From Streptomyces griseoluteus (GTDB lineage: Bacteria; Actinomycetota; Actinomycetes; Streptomycetales; Streptomycetaceae), in the NCBI RefSeq assembly GCF_004784465.1, contig NZ_SRRU01000001.1, forward strand, positions 1,054,001 to 1,118,000: a stretch of DNA of 64,000 bases, written 5' to 3'. Below the pieces are notes generated by a model, which made no database searches, had not been told where the DNA came from, and saw nothing but the letters and a program-made list of their open reading frames with translations. This document shows, piece after piece, positions 25,815 through 34,963 of the stretch. A program made the translations under genes and the position numbers. Every line of letters starts with the position of its first letter. The stretch's first letter is position 1.

Positions 25815-26948
25815 TTATTGCCCGGCGAGACGTTTCAACGCGTCGGAAGCCAGCTCGATCCGGCCAACCAGGGCGATACGGGACTCCATCGGCCGTTCCC
25901 GTGCCAACGCCCGCAGCAGTGGCCAGGTGGGGAGCTTCTCGGTCCAGTGCTCCTCGTCCACCAGCACCATGGGCGTCGGATTGCCGCGCGAGCCGTAGTA
26001 GTTGGGGGTGGCGTTGTCGAAGATCTCCTGTACGGTCCCGGCCGCGCCCGGCAGGAACACCACCCCGGCGTTGGAGCGGGCCAACAGGCCGTCCTCGCGG
26101 GTGGCGTTGGCGAAGTACTTGCCGAGGTGGGAGGCGAACGCGTTGGGCGGCTCGTGCCCGTAGAACCAGGTCGGGATGCCCACCGAGGCGCCCCCGTCCG
26201 GCCAGCGCTCCCGCACCTCGAAGGCGGCCCGCGCCCAGTCCGTCACGGAGGGGGTGAACGAGGGTGCCTTGGCCAGAATCCGCAGGGCCTCGGTCAGCAT
26301 CGCGTCCTCGAACGGTGCCGCGTACGCCCCGAGGTTGGCCGCCTCCATCGCGCCCGGACCGCCCCCGGTCGCCACCGTGAAGCCGGCGCGGGCCAGTTCG
26401 CGGCCGAGCCGGGCCGCACCCGCGTACTCCTCGGTGCCACGCGCCATCGCGTGGCCGCCCATGACGCCCACCACCCGTGCGCCGGTGAGGAGTTCGTCCA
26501 GTGCGTCGGAGATGGAATCGTCGTGGACCGCGCGCAGCATCGAGGCGAGGATGTCGCCGTCGGACTTGGTCCGCTGGAACCACGCGTACGCCAGCGCGTC
26601 CGGCGTCGCCTCGTATCCGTCGGCCAGCGAGGCGAACAACTCCTCGGGGGTGTAGACGAATCCGCGGTACGGGTCGAAGGGCAGGCCCGGCACCGAAGGG
26701 AACACCAGGGCGCCACGGGCGGTGAGGTGCGCGGCCGCGCCGAGGTGCATGGGGCACCCGAGGAAGACGGCGCCCGTGGTGTCCAGCCTCAGCAGGTCTT
26801 CCGTACGGCCGGTCAAGTCGACGGCCTGTACGCGGAACCCCGCGAGTGTCCCGTGCGCGGCGACGACGGCGTCGAACTCCGCCAGCGACTCGATCTCATG
26901 GTCCGGGGCGACCTCTTCGGGCCGGGCGGGTATCGGAGGCATCCGCAC
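25815..26948 (-). CDS. LOG-family nucleotide-binding (Rossmann-like) protein
   Basis: A 377-residue protein with a Rossmann-like domain. The glycine-rich segment TGGGPGAMEAANLGAY (about residues 191-206) and VVFLPGAAGTVQEIFDNAT (about 300-318) correspond to the GGGxxGxM and PGGxGTxxE motifs of the LOG/'lysine decarboxylase' family, some members of which hydrolyse nucleoside monophosphates. Here PGG is replaced by PGA, so enzymatic function is uncertain. It is twice the size of a minimal LOG protein, with an additional N-terminal half of unknown role. No clear operon partner; the frameshifted kinase gene lies 36 bases upstream. Confidence 0.85.
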   Translation of the reverse strand: MRMPPIPARPEEVAPDHEIESLAEFDAVVAAHGTLAGFRVQAVDLTGRTEDLLRLDTTGAVFLGCPMHLGAAAHLTARGALVFPSVPGLPFDPYRGFVYTPEELFASLADGYEATPDALAYAWFQRTKSDGDILASMLRAVHDDSISDALDELLTGARVVGVMGGHAMARGTEEYAGAARLGRELARAGFTVATGGGPGAMEAANLGAYAAPFEDAMLTEALRILAKAPSFTPSVTDWARAAFEVRERWPDGGASVGIPTWFYGHEPPNAFASHLGKYFANATREDGLLARSNAGVVFLPGAAGTVQEIFDNATPNYYGSRGNPTPMVLVDEEHWTEKLPTWPLLRALARERPMESRIALVGRIELASDALKRLAGQ

Positions 26949-26984
26949 ATGCTAGGGCGTGTCCCACTCCCCGGCCCCGCCTCA

Positions 26985-27540
26985 TCACTCGATGGAGTAC
27001 CGGGCCCGCAGCCGGCTGAAGGCGGTCGGGGCCGGCCGGTGAGGGAGGAAGTCCCGGATGCGCGGCGCAGGCGCGCGGGGACGCGGTACTCGTGTCGCAC
27101 TCCAGGTCGTAGTCGCCGTGGGCGTGGACGAGGTCGTACTGCAGGGCGGCGAGGCCCGCCTCCCGGTCACCGCGGGCCCGCTCGCGCCGCTCCAGCTCCT
27201 CCCGTGGGCAGTGGACGCCTACGAAGAGGACGTCCTCGGGGGGCAGTACGGTCAGGCAGTCGGTCAGCCGCCATGGCTCGCTGAGCACGTGGTCCACCAC
27301 CAGGTCGTTGCCCACCTCGGCCATGGCGGCGACCGAGCGGTGGAAGCCGAGGCGGGTCCGGCGCAGCGCGGCGTCGAACTCCTCCTCGGACAGCTCCCGT
27401 TGGGCTCGCATCGCGTTGAAGGCGTCCACCGAGAGGTGCGAGTACACGCCGTCGTCCAGGAGGCCGAGCAGCTCGCGCGCGATGCTCGACTTCCCGGAAC
27501 TCGACGTGCCGTTGAGGAAGATGATCCGGCCGGGTGTCAT
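26985..27540 (-). pseudogene. chloramphenicol phosphotransferase-like P-loop kinase, frameshifted
   Basis: The N-terminal 150 residues are an intact CPT-like kinase: P-loop NGTSSSGKSS (about residues 9-18), AFNAMRAQRELSEEEF, and the LVVDHVLSEPWRL segment with a conserved Asp-His. After about residue 158 the natural end (RIRDFLPHRPAPTAF ... RYSIE, stop at 26985) is in another frame. One extra base in the GC run near 27060-27068 explains the change; removing it gives a 184-residue protein of normal length. Without correction the frame runs on to 26896 with unrelated sequence, overlapping the LOG gene. Family members phosphorylate small hydroxyl compounds or are of unknown substrate; resistance should not be assumed. 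Sequencing error is possible. Confidence 0.75.
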
Positions 27541-27550
27541 GCGGGCATAC

Positions 27551-27958
27551 TCACCCCTGGACGGCGGCGGGGTCCATCCACATGATCTCCCAGGTGTGGC
27601 CGTCGAGGTCGTCGAAGGCACGGCCGTACATGAAGCCGTGGTCCTGGGTCTGGCCGTGCGAGGTGCCGCCCGCCGCGATGGCCTTCTCCACCAGCTCGTC
27701 CACCTTCTCCCGGCTCTCCGCGCTCAGACAGAGCAGGGTCTCGCTGGAGGTGCGGGAGTCCACGATCTTCTTCTGGGTGAACTGGGCGTAGTGCGCGGGC
27801 GAGAGGAACATCGCCACGATGGTGTCGCTGATCATCACGCTGACCACGTCGTCCGTGCTGAACTGCTCGTTGATGCCGTAACCCAGGTCGCTGTAGAACT
27901 TCCGGGTGGCGGGCACGTCGGCGGTGACCAGGTTCACGAAGATCATCTGCTGGTACAT
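27551..27958 (-). CDS. VOC (glyoxalase/dioxygenase) superfamily protein
   Basis: A 135-residue protein with the paired beta-alpha-beta repeats of the VOC fold: MIFVNLVTADVPATRKFYSD at the N-terminus and FMYGRAFDDLDGHTWEIMW at the C-terminus. The latter contains the DxDGHxWE pattern typical of PhnB/YaeR-like members, and the Glu in WEIMW is a usual metal ligand. The substrate cannot be predicted. It lies 10 bases upstream of the CPT-like kinase gene on the same strand, so the two may be co-transcribed. Confidence 0.88.
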   Translation of the reverse strand: MYQQMIFVNLVTADVPATRKFYSDLGYGINEQFSTDDVVSVMISDTIVAMFLSPAHYAQFTQKKIVDSRTSSETLLCLSAESREKVDELVEKAIAAGGTSHGQTQDHGFMYGRAFDDLDGHTWEIMWMDPAAVQG

Positions 27959-28062
27959 CGGTTCTCCCCTGCTACAAGTGCGCGAGCTGCTTTCGCCGGT
28001 ATAGACGACGGGCCGCCGGAGAACTCATCGGCGGCCCGCGAACTTTCTTTCCCGCTCGTCCC

Positions 28063-29319
28063 TCAGCGCGTCGGCGGCAGCGCCGACAGGTAGGCGATCA
28101 GCAGGGTGAGCGGTACGAACAGGGCGATCAGCGCGGCGGCCCGCAGGGCGGCGGAGCCCCGCAGCATGGTGGCCGGGGCGCCGAGGCGGAGCAGCGCGGC
28201 CGTCGTGTCGGCGCGGGACTGGCGGGTCTCGACGGCGGCCGTCAGCAGCGTGGCCAGTGCGCAGCCGCCGACCACCAGGGTGGCGACGGTCGACAGCGGG
28301 CCGAAGGCGGCGGCCGGCTGGTCGTACATCGCGGTCGTGGCGAGCGCGGCCGACGTCACCGCGCAGACCACCCCCAGTGGGCGCCCGATCCGTGTGGCCT
28401 CCGACATCAGCACCCGCCCCGCCAGCAGCCGCAGCGCGCCGGGCTGTGCCGACTGGAGCACCCGCCCGCACAGGTAGGTGAGGCCCGGCGCGGCCAGGAC
28501 CAGTCCGAGCGCGGTGAGCAGCCAGCCGGCCAGCACAGCCGCGCCCTCCACGGGCAGCGCCAGCATGGACGCCGGGGCGGCCCGGTTCGCGTACGCCTGT
28601 ACGGCGAGACCCGCCGCCAGCGCGGCGACACCCCAGGGGAAGCCCGCCGGGGCCTCTCGGGGCGGCGGCGCGACGGTCAGCACGTCCGACCAGCCTTCGG
28701 CCTCGGCTTCCACCGGGGCTTCCGCCGAAGCGGGCGCCTCCGTCCTGTTCAGGACGGCGTGCCAGCGGGCGCCGAAGGACGCCGTGCCCTTGGCGGCGGG
28801 CCGGCGCGGGTCCCGGGGGCGCAGGCTCAGCGCCACCGCGCCGGACGCGGTGAGCGGCAGCAGCGCCAGCAGCGTCAGCGCGGCCGGTACCGGCAGCGGC
28901 CGGTCGGCCGCGAGGAACTGCGCGCCTTTCCCGTCGATGGGCAGCCCCGACAGGTCGCCGCGCAGATGCAGGAAGAACAGCAGGGCGACCATGGAGCCCA
29001 GCGTGCAGGCGAGCAGGGTGGTCAGCGCCGAGACCGCCATCAGCCGGCCCGGCCCGAGCCCCACCGCCGACAGCCCCGGCCGGGGCCGGGTGCCGGGGTC
29101 GGTACGGGCCACCGCCAGCGCCAGGTAGACCGTCGCCGCGAGCGGCACCACGCACCAGGCCAGGCGCAGCGCCGCCGCGCCCGGCGTCTGGGGGTGGCCC
29201 ATCGCGTAGCCGAGGGAGCCGAGCAGCAGGAAGCCGGTGCCCGCCGAGGCGGCCGCCACCAGCAGGCGGCGCAACTGGACGGCGGGCCGGGCCGCGCGGG
29301 TCAGACGGAGAGCGAGCAC
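28063..29319 (-). CDS. ABC transporter permease (FtsX/MacB-like)
   Basis: A 418-residue membrane protein with about eight to ten hydrophobic segments arranged in two blocks separated by a soluble Ala/Glu-rich linker (about residues 185-235). The C-terminal block (ALRLLAGRVLMSEATRIGRP) resembles the membrane part of FtsX-type permeases. The GTG start lies within the last 20 bases of the ATPase gene, so the pair is coupled. The cargo is unknown; an exporter or signalling role is more likely than import because no binding protein is nearby. Confidence 0.8.
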   Translation of the reverse strand: MLALRLTRAARPAVQLRRLLVAAASAGTGFLLLGSLGYAMGHPQTPGAAALRLAWCVVPLAATVYLALAVARTDPGTRPRPGLSAVGLGPGRLMAVSALTTLLACTLGSMVALLFFLHLRGDLSGLPIDGKGAQFLAADRPLPVPAALTLLALLPLTASGAVALSLRPRDPRRPAAKGTASFGARWHAVLNRTEAPASAEAPVEAEAEGWSDVLTVAPPPREAPAGFPWGVAALAAGLAVQAYANRAAPASMLALPVEGAAVLAGWLLTALGLVLAAPGLTYLCGRVLQSAQPGALRLLAGRVLMSEATRIGRPLGVVCAVTSAALATTAMYDQPAAAFGPLSTVATLVVGGCALATLLTAAVETRQSRADTTAALLRLGAPATMLRGSAALRAAALIALFVPLTLLIAYLSALPPTR

Positions 29320-30041
29320 GCCGCCCGGCCTTCCGTGTCCGGGGCGTCGGGGAGGTGCACGGTCTTCACCCGGCGCCCGTCCAGCAGCGAGACCGAGCGG
29401 TCGGCGAGGGCCGCCGTTTCGGAGTCGTGGGTGGCGAGGACCACCGTGATGCCGTGTGAGCGGGCGGCCGTGGTCAGCGTGCGCAGGACGTGCCCGCGGT
29501 CTGCGCGGTGCAGCGGCGCGGTCGGCTCGTCGGCGAACAGCACCGTCGGTCCGGGGGCCAGCGCGCGGGCGATGGCGACGCGCTGCCGCTCCGCCTGGAG
29601 CAGTTCGTGCGGGCGCTTCCTGGACTTGTCGCCCACGTCCAGCCGCTCCAGCCACTCCATCGCGGCCACCTTGGCGCGGCGGCGGCCGGTTCCACGCAGC
29701 ATCAGCGGCAGGGCCGCGTTCTCCCAGACGTTCAGCTCCGGCACGAGCGCCGGGGCCGGGTCGATCCAGCCGAACCGGTCGCGGCGCAGCTTCTCGCGGG
29801 CCATCGGGCCCAGGGTGTGAACGGGGGAGCTGTTGAACCACACCTCGCCCCCGTCCACCCGGACCTGCCCGGACAGACAGCGCAGCAGGCTCGTCTTGCC
29901 ACTGCCGCGCGGGCCGCAGACCGCGAGGATCTCGCTCTCCCGGACGCCCAGCGAGATGCCGGCGATGCCGGGCGAGCCGTCGGGATGTTTGAAGTGCAGG
30001 GAGCGTGCCCACAGCACGTCGTTGTCCGGCGGAGCCTCCAT
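29301..30041 (-). CDS. ABC transporter ATP-binding protein with degenerate signature
   Basis: A 246-residue LolD-like ATPase with Walker A GPRGSGKTS, Q-loop GWIDPAPALVPEL, Walker B VLFADEPTAPL and H-loop LATHD. The ABC signature, normally LSGGQ, reads ELLQAERQRVAIARAL, so both signature glycines are lost. That motif contacts ATP in the dimer, so a homodimer might hydrolyse ATP poorly. The ATG at 30041 is chosen (MEAPPDNDV); the frame upstream has no family similarity. The permease follows with an overlap of 19 bases. Confidence 0.85.
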   Translation of the reverse strand: MEAPPDNDVLWARSLHFKHPDGSPGIAGISLGVRESEILAVCGPRGSGKTSLLRCLSGQVRVDGGEVWFNSSPVHTLGPMAREKLRRDRFGWIDPAPALVPELNVWENAALPLMLRGTGRRRAKVAAMEWLERLDVGDKSRKRPHELLQAERQRVAIARALAPGPTVLFADEPTAPLHRADRGHVLRTLTTAARSHGITVVLATHDSETAALADRSVSLLDGRRVKTVHLPDAPDTEGRAACSLSV

Positions 30042-30220
30042 GGCGTACACCTCGGTTCTGATCCGTTTTCCCGTGTCCTTGTGCCCTGTTCGGGGGAACG
30101 AAGACCGGGCCGATCGGTCACTGGGCACGCTAGGCAGCACCGAGGGGGAGGCGGCACAGCACACGGCCCCGGGCCGCCGTTCTCACTCGAACGGGCGGCG
30201 CGGGGCCGGGGCCGGCGGGG

Positions 30221-31603
30221 TCAGAGCTTGGTCCACGCCTCCGTCAGGGTCGCGCGCAGGATCTGCTCGATCTCGTCGAACGTCTCCTGGTTGGCGATCA
30301 GCGGCGGGGCCAGCTGGATCACCGGGTCACCGCGGTCGTCGGCACGGCAGTACAGGCCGTTCTCGAACAGGGCCTTGGAGAGGAAGCCGTACAGGACGCG
30401 CTCGATCTCGTCGGCGTCGAAGGACTCCTTGGTGTTCTTGTCCTTCACCAGCTCGATGCCGTAGAAGAAGCCGTTGCCGCGGACGTCGCCGACGATCGGC
30501 AGGTCGTGCAGCTTCTGCAGGGTGCGCAGGAAGGCGCCCTCGTTGTCCAGGACGTGCTGGTTCAGGCCCTCGCGCTCGAACAGGTCGAGGTTGGCGAGGC
30601 CGACCGCGGCGGAGACCGGGTGGCCGCCGAAGGTGTAGCCGTGCAGGAAGACGTTGTCGTCCCGGTAGAACGGCTCGGCGATCCGGTCGGAGACGACGGT
30701 CGCGCCGATCGGGGAGTAGCCCGAGGTCATGCCCTTGGCGCAGGTGATGATGTCGGGGACGTAGCCGAACTTGTCGCAGGCGAACATCGTGCCCAGGCGG
30801 CCGAAGGCGCAGATGACCTCGTCCGAGACGAGCAGCACGTCGTACTGGTCGCAGATCTCGCGCACCCGCTGGAAGTAGCCGGGCGGCGGCGGGAAGCAGC
30901 CGCCGGCGTTCTGCACCGGCTCCACGAAGACCGCGGCGACCGTGTCCGGGCCCTCGAAGAGGATCTGCTGCTCGATCTGGTCGGCGGCCCAGCGGCCGAA
31001 CGCCTCCGGGTCCTCACCGTGGATCGGGGCGCGGTAGATGTTGGTGTTCGCCACCTTGTGCGCGCCCGGCACCAGCGGCTCGAAGGGCGCCTTCAGCGCG
31101 GGCAGGCCGGTGATGGACAGGGCGCCCTGCGGGGTGCCGTGGTAGGCCAGCGAGCGGGATATCACCTTGTGCTTGGCGGGCTTGCCGACCAGCTTGAAGT
31201 ACTGCTTGGCCAGCTTCCACGCGGTCTCCACGGCCTCGCCGCCGCCGGTGGTGAAGAAGACCTTGTTGAGGTCGCCGGGGGCGTAGCCGGCCAGCCGCTC
31301 GGCCAGCTCGATCGCCTTCGGGTGGGCGTAGGACCACACCGGGAAGAAGGCCAGCTCCTGCGCCTGCTTCAGCGCGGTCTCGGCCAGCTCCACGCGGCCG
31401 TGCCCGGCCTGGACCACGAACAGGCCCGCCAGGCCGTCGAGGTACCGCTTGCCCTTGTCGTCGAAGACGTGGGTGCCCTCGCCCCGCACGATGGTGGGGA
31501 CGGGCGAGTTCTCGTACGACGACATGCGGGTGAAGTGCATCCACAGGTGGTCGTACGCGGTGCGGCTGAGGTCCTTCTGCGTCACGGTTATCGGGTTCCC
31601 CAC
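30221..31603 (-). CDS. class III aminotransferase, probable putrescine/polyamine aminotransferase
   Basis: PLP-dependent omega-aminotransferase of 460 residues. Visible motifs are TTGGGEAVETAWKLA for phosphate binding, SRSLAYHGTPQGALS, VSDEVICAFGRLG with the Asp contacting the PLP ring, and the Schiff-base lysine in CAKGMTSGYSP (about residue 285). The close match to polyamine/pyruvate aminotransferases and the divergent gamma-aminobutyraldehyde dehydrogenase gene suggest conversion of putrescine-type diamines to aminoaldehydes. The ATG overlaps the Lrp/AsnC regulator gene by 16 bases, so both are co-transcribed. In S. coelicolor the corresponding genes have been linked to polyamine use (from memory). 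Confidence 0.9.
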   Translation of the reverse strand: MGNPITVTQKDLSRTAYDHLWMHFTRMSSYENSPVPTIVRGEGTHVFDDKGKRYLDGLAGLFVVQAGHGRVELAETALKQAQELAFFPVWSYAHPKAIELAERLAGYAPGDLNKVFFTTGGGEAVETAWKLAKQYFKLVGKPAKHKVISRSLAYHGTPQGALSITGLPALKAPFEPLVPGAHKVANTNIYRAPIHGEDPEAFGRWAADQIEQQILFEGPDTVAAVFVEPVQNAGGCFPPPPGYFQRVREICDQYDVLLVSDEVICAFGRLGTMFACDKFGYVPDIITCAKGMTSGYSPIGATVVSDRIAEPFYRDDNVFLHGYTFGGHPVSAAVGLANLDLFEREGLNQHVLDNEGAFLRTLQKLHDLPIVGDVRGNGFFYGIELVKDKNTKESFDADEIERVLYGFLSKALFENGLYCRADDRGDPVIQLAPPLIANQETFDEIEQILRATLTEAWTKL

Positions 31604-32106
31604 ATATAGGTCTGCTTCTTGAGCTTGAGATAGACGAAGCTCTCGGTGGAGCGGACACCGGGCAGGGCCCGGATACGCCGGTTGATCACGTCCAGCAGGT
31701 GGTCGTCGTCCTCGCAGACGATCTCGGCGAGGACGTCGAAGGAGCCCGCGGTCATCACCACGTACTCGACCTCCGACATGGCACTCAGCGCGTCCGCGAC
31801 GCCGTCCACGTCGCCCTCGACATGCACCCCGACCATCGCCTGGCGGCGGAAGCCCACGGTGAGCGGGTCGGTGACCGCCACGATCTGCATCACGCCCTGG
31901 TCGAGCAGCTTCTGCACCCGCTGGCGCACCGCCGCCTCGGAGAGGCCGACCGCCTTGCCGATCGCGGCGTACGGCCTGCGGCCGTCCTCCTGGAGCTGCT
32001 CGATGATGGCGAGGGATACGGCGTCCAACTGCGGAGTGCCGCTCCTGGACTCGCGGGCGGAGTCCCTGTGTTCTGTGCTTCGACTGGCCACGCCCTCACT
32101 GTGCAC
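31588..32106 (-). CDS. Lrp/AsnC family regulator of the polyamine locus
   Basis: A 172-residue regulator: N-terminal helix-turn-helix RPYAAIGKAVGLSEAAVRQR (about residues 50-69) and a C-terminal RAM ligand domain (VGVHVEGDVDGVADAL to the end). The GTG at 32106 has GAGG five bases upstream; GTG at 32091 and TTG at 32127 are alternatives, so the start is uncertain by up to 12 residues. It is divergent from the aldehyde dehydrogenase and overlaps the aminotransferase it precedes. I believe the S. coelicolor orthologue is a polyamine-responsive regulator (EpuRI), but this is from memory. Confidence 0.88.
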   Translation of the reverse strand: MHSEGVASRSTEHRDSARESRSGTPQLDAVSLAIIEQLQEDGRRPYAAIGKAVGLSEAAVRQRVQKLLDQGVMQIVAVTDPLTVGFRRQAMVGVHVEGDVDGVADALSAMSEVEYVVMTAGSFDVLAEIVCEDDDHLLDVINRRIRALPGVRSTESFVYLKLKKQTYMWGTR

Positions 32107-32313
32107 GACACCTCGACAGTTTCGCAAGGCTCGATCGATGAAATTCGTTGTTTACGAGCTTGCAGTGTGCGGATTTCGCAGGACGCGGGGTGGCGGGGGT
32201 GTTGAAAACGCGGTTGTCCCGACTAGGGTTGGGTTGTCTCAGCCACCGGACAGCCATGCGGCGCTCCGGGGCGGGGACAGCTCGAACCCTCGAACCAGAT
32301 CAGGAGGCCGGCA

Positions 32314-33762
32314 GTGAGCACCGAGCCGCGTGGGCTGCGCAAACTCCGGAACTATGTCGCCGGTGAGTTCCGGGACGCCGCCGATGGACGGACCACCGAG
32401 GTGGTCAACCCCGCCACCGGTGAGGTGTACGCGACCGCGCCGCTGTCCGGGCAGGCGGACGTGGACGCCGCCATGGACGCGGCCGCCAAGGCGTTCCCGG
32501 CCTGGCGCGACACCACCCCCGCCGAGCGGCAGAAGGCCCTGCTGAAGATCGCCGACGCGTTCGAGGAGCGGGCCGAGGAACTCATCGCGGCCGAGGTGGA
32601 GAACACGGGCAAGCCCGTCGGGCTCACCCGCTCCGAGGAGATCCCGCCGATGGTCGACCAGATCCGCTTCTTCGCGGGCGCGGCCCGGATGCTGGAGGGG
32701 CGCTCGGCCGGCGAGTACATGGACGGCCTGACCTCGATCATCCGCCGCGAGCCGATCGGCGTCTGCGCGCAGGTCGCGCCGTGGAACTACCCGATGATGA
32801 TGGCCGTGTGGAAGTTCGCCCCGGCGCTCGCCGCGGGCAACACGGTCGTCCTCAAGCCCTCGGACACCACCCCGGCCTCCACCGTCCTCATCGCCGAGAT
32901 CATCGGCTCGGTCCTGCCGGCGGGCGTCTTCAACGTCATCTGCGGCGACCGCGACACCGGCCGCATGATGGTCGAGCACCCGACCCCGGCGATGGCCTCC
33001 ATCACCGGCTCGGTGCGCGCGGGCATGTCGGTCGCCGAGTCGGCCTCCAAGGACCTCAAGCGGGTCCACCTGGAGCTGGGCGGCAAGGCACCGGTCGTCG
33101 TCTTCGAGGACACCGACATCCCCAAGGCCGTCGAGGACATCTCGGTGGCGGGCTTCTTCAACGCCGGCCAGGACTGTACGGCCGCGACGCGTGTCCTCGT
33201 CCAGGAGTCCATCCACGACGAGTTCGTGGCCGCGCTCGCCAAGGCCGCGTCCGAGACGAAGACGGGGCAGCCGGACGACGAGGACGTGCTCTACGGCCCG
33301 CTGAACAACCCGAACCAGCTCAAGCAGGTCGCCGGCTTCATCGAGCGGCTGCCCGCGCACGCCAAGGTCGAGTCGGGCGGCCACCAGGTCGGTGACAAGG
33401 GGTACTTCTACGCCCCGACCGTGGTCTCCGGCCTGAAGCAGGACGACGAGATCATCCAGAACGAGGTGTTCGGGCCGGTCATCACCGTGCAGTCCTTCAC
33501 CGACGAGGACCAGGCCGTCGAGTGGGCCAACGGCGTCGACTACGCGCTGGCGTCCTCGGTGTGGACCAAGGACCACGGGCGCGCCATGCGCATGTCCAAG
33601 AAGCTGGACTTCGGCTGCGTGTGGATCAACACCCACATCCCGCTGGTCGCGGAGATGCCGCACGGCGGCTTCAAGAAGTCGGGTTACGGCAAGGACCTGT
33701 CGGCGTACGGGTTCGACGACTACACGCGGATCAAGCACGTGATGACGTCGCTGGACTCCTGA
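32314..33762 (+). CDS. gamma-aminobutyraldehyde dehydrogenase-type aldehyde dehydrogenase
   Basis: NAD-dependent aldehyde dehydrogenase of 482 residues. The catalytic cysteine lies in NAGQDCTAATR (about residue 289), the general-base Glu in LELGGKAP (about 255) and the cofactor loop in ITGSVRAG. The full sequence resembles aminobutyraldehyde dehydrogenases (PatD/YdcW), which turn 4-aminobutanal into GABA. Placement next to the aminotransferase and Lrp regulator fits putrescine breakdown. The GTG follows CAGGAGG. It shares the C-terminal EMPHGGxKxSGxGKDxSAY motif with the second dehydrogenase at 44894, so they are paralogues. Confidence 0.92.
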   Translation: MSTEPRGLRKLRNYVAGEFRDAADGRTTEVVNPATGEVYATAPLSGQADVDAAMDAAAKAFPAWRDTTPAERQKALLKIADAFEERAEELIAAEVENTGKPVGLTRSEEIPPMVDQIRFFAGAARMLEGRSAGEYMDGLTSIIRREPIGVCAQVAPWNYPMMMAVWKFAPALAAGNTVVLKPSDTTPASTVLIAEIIGSVLPAGVFNVICGDRDTGRMMVEHPTPAMASITGSVRAGMSVAESASKDLKRVHLELGGKAPVVVFEDTDIPKAVEDISVAGFFNAGQDCTAATRVLVQESIHDEFVAALAKAASETKTGQPDDEDVLYGPLNNPNQLKQVAGFIERLPAHAKVESGGHQVGDKGYFYAPTVVSGLKQDDEIIQNEVFGPVITVQSFTDEDQAVEWANGVDYALASSVWTKDHGRAMRMSKKLDFGCVWINTHIPLVAEMPHGGFKKSGYGKDLSAYGFDDYTRIKHVMTSLDS

Positions 33763-33808
33763 CCAGGCCGGATTGTTCCCGCGGGAGACGGGGCGGCACA
33801 CTTTCCGG

Positions 33809-34928
33809 GTGCTTCACACCTCTGTTCGTGGTTCCGCCCCCTCCCGCCGGTCCGTGCTGCGGGCTCTCGGGGGCACCGCCGCGCTCGGCGCGCTCGCCGG
33901 GTGCGGGGTGCCCTCGGCGTACGTCCGTCCCGGCGACCGCTCCGCCCCCGACCGGTCCGCCGCCGACCACCGGCTGACCTGGTCGAACTGGCCGTTCCGT
34001 CGACTACGTCGAGGAGATCAACGACAACGACGAGTTCTTCGGCAAGATCAGCCCGGCCCTGATGAACCACCGGCCCACCGGCCGGGACCTGATCGTCATC
34101 AGCGACTGGATGTGCGCGCGGTACGTCCGCCTCGGCTGGGTCCAGCGGATGGACCGGGCCGAGCAGCCGAACGTCGCGAAGTACCTGGACCCGCTGCTGC
34201 GCCGGCCCGCCTTCGACCCGGGCCGCACGTACACCGTCCCCTGGCAGTCCGGGATCACCGGCATCGCGTACGACCGGCGCCGGCTCGGCCGCTAGATCCG
34301 GCACGTGAAGGACCTCTGGGCGAGCGACCTCAAGGGCCGGGTGACGCTGCTGTCCGGGCTCGACGAGGCGTTCGCTCTGCTGATGCAGGGCAACGGCGTC
34401 GACATCACCCGCTGGACGGCCGCCGACTTCCACACCATGTGCGACGAGGTGGAACGCGAGGTCCGCCGGGGCCAGATCCGCCGCTTCACCGGCAACGACT
34501 ACACCAAGGACCTGGTCAGCGGCGACGTCCTCGCCTGCCAGGCGTACTCCGGCGACGTCATCCAGCTCCAGGCCGACAACCCGCACATCCGCTTCGTCGT
34601 CCCCGAGGAGGGCGCCGAACTCTGGTCGGACTCCCTGATGATCCCCGACCGCGCCACCCACAAGACCAACGCCGAGCGCCTGATCGACTACTACTACACC
34701 CCCTCGGTGGCCGCCGAACTCGCCACCTGGGTCAACTACGTCTGCCCGGTTCCGGCAGCCCAGCACATCCTCGCCGACAGCCCCGACAGGGACACCGCCG
34801 CTCTCGCCGCGAACCCCCTGATCTTCCCCGACGGCCCGATGCGCAAGCGGCTCGCCATCGCCCGCGACATCAAGCCGACGGAACGACCGGAGTTCGCCCG
34901 CCGGTGGAACTCGATCGCGGGATTGTAG
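33809..34928 (+). pseudogene. polyamine-binding protein PotD homologue, disrupted
   Basis: The remains of a PotD-type lipoprotein are spread over two frames. Residues 1-60 give a twin-arginine/lipoprotein signal (RRSVLRALGG ... LAGCG) and reach LTWSNWP. Then about 28 residues are missing and the frame changes near 33997, after which DYVEEINDNDEFFGKI continues. An in-frame TAG interrupts it at 34293-34295, and the C-terminal two thirds (VKDLWASDLKGRV to NSIAGL) run on to 34928. The intact paralogue at 46467 aligns throughout (RRFTGNDYT, HKTNAERLID). Three separate lesions make sequencing error unlikely, so this is a genuine pseudogene. Confidence 0.9.
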
Positions 34929-34963
34929 GGGGCCGGCGCCCCCTCCCATGGCACGCTTTCGGT

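Noticed and set aside
26896..26984. C-terminal run-on of the CPT-like kinase frame
   Set aside because: It is unrelated to the family and overlaps the LOG gene; better explained by the frameshift near 27060.
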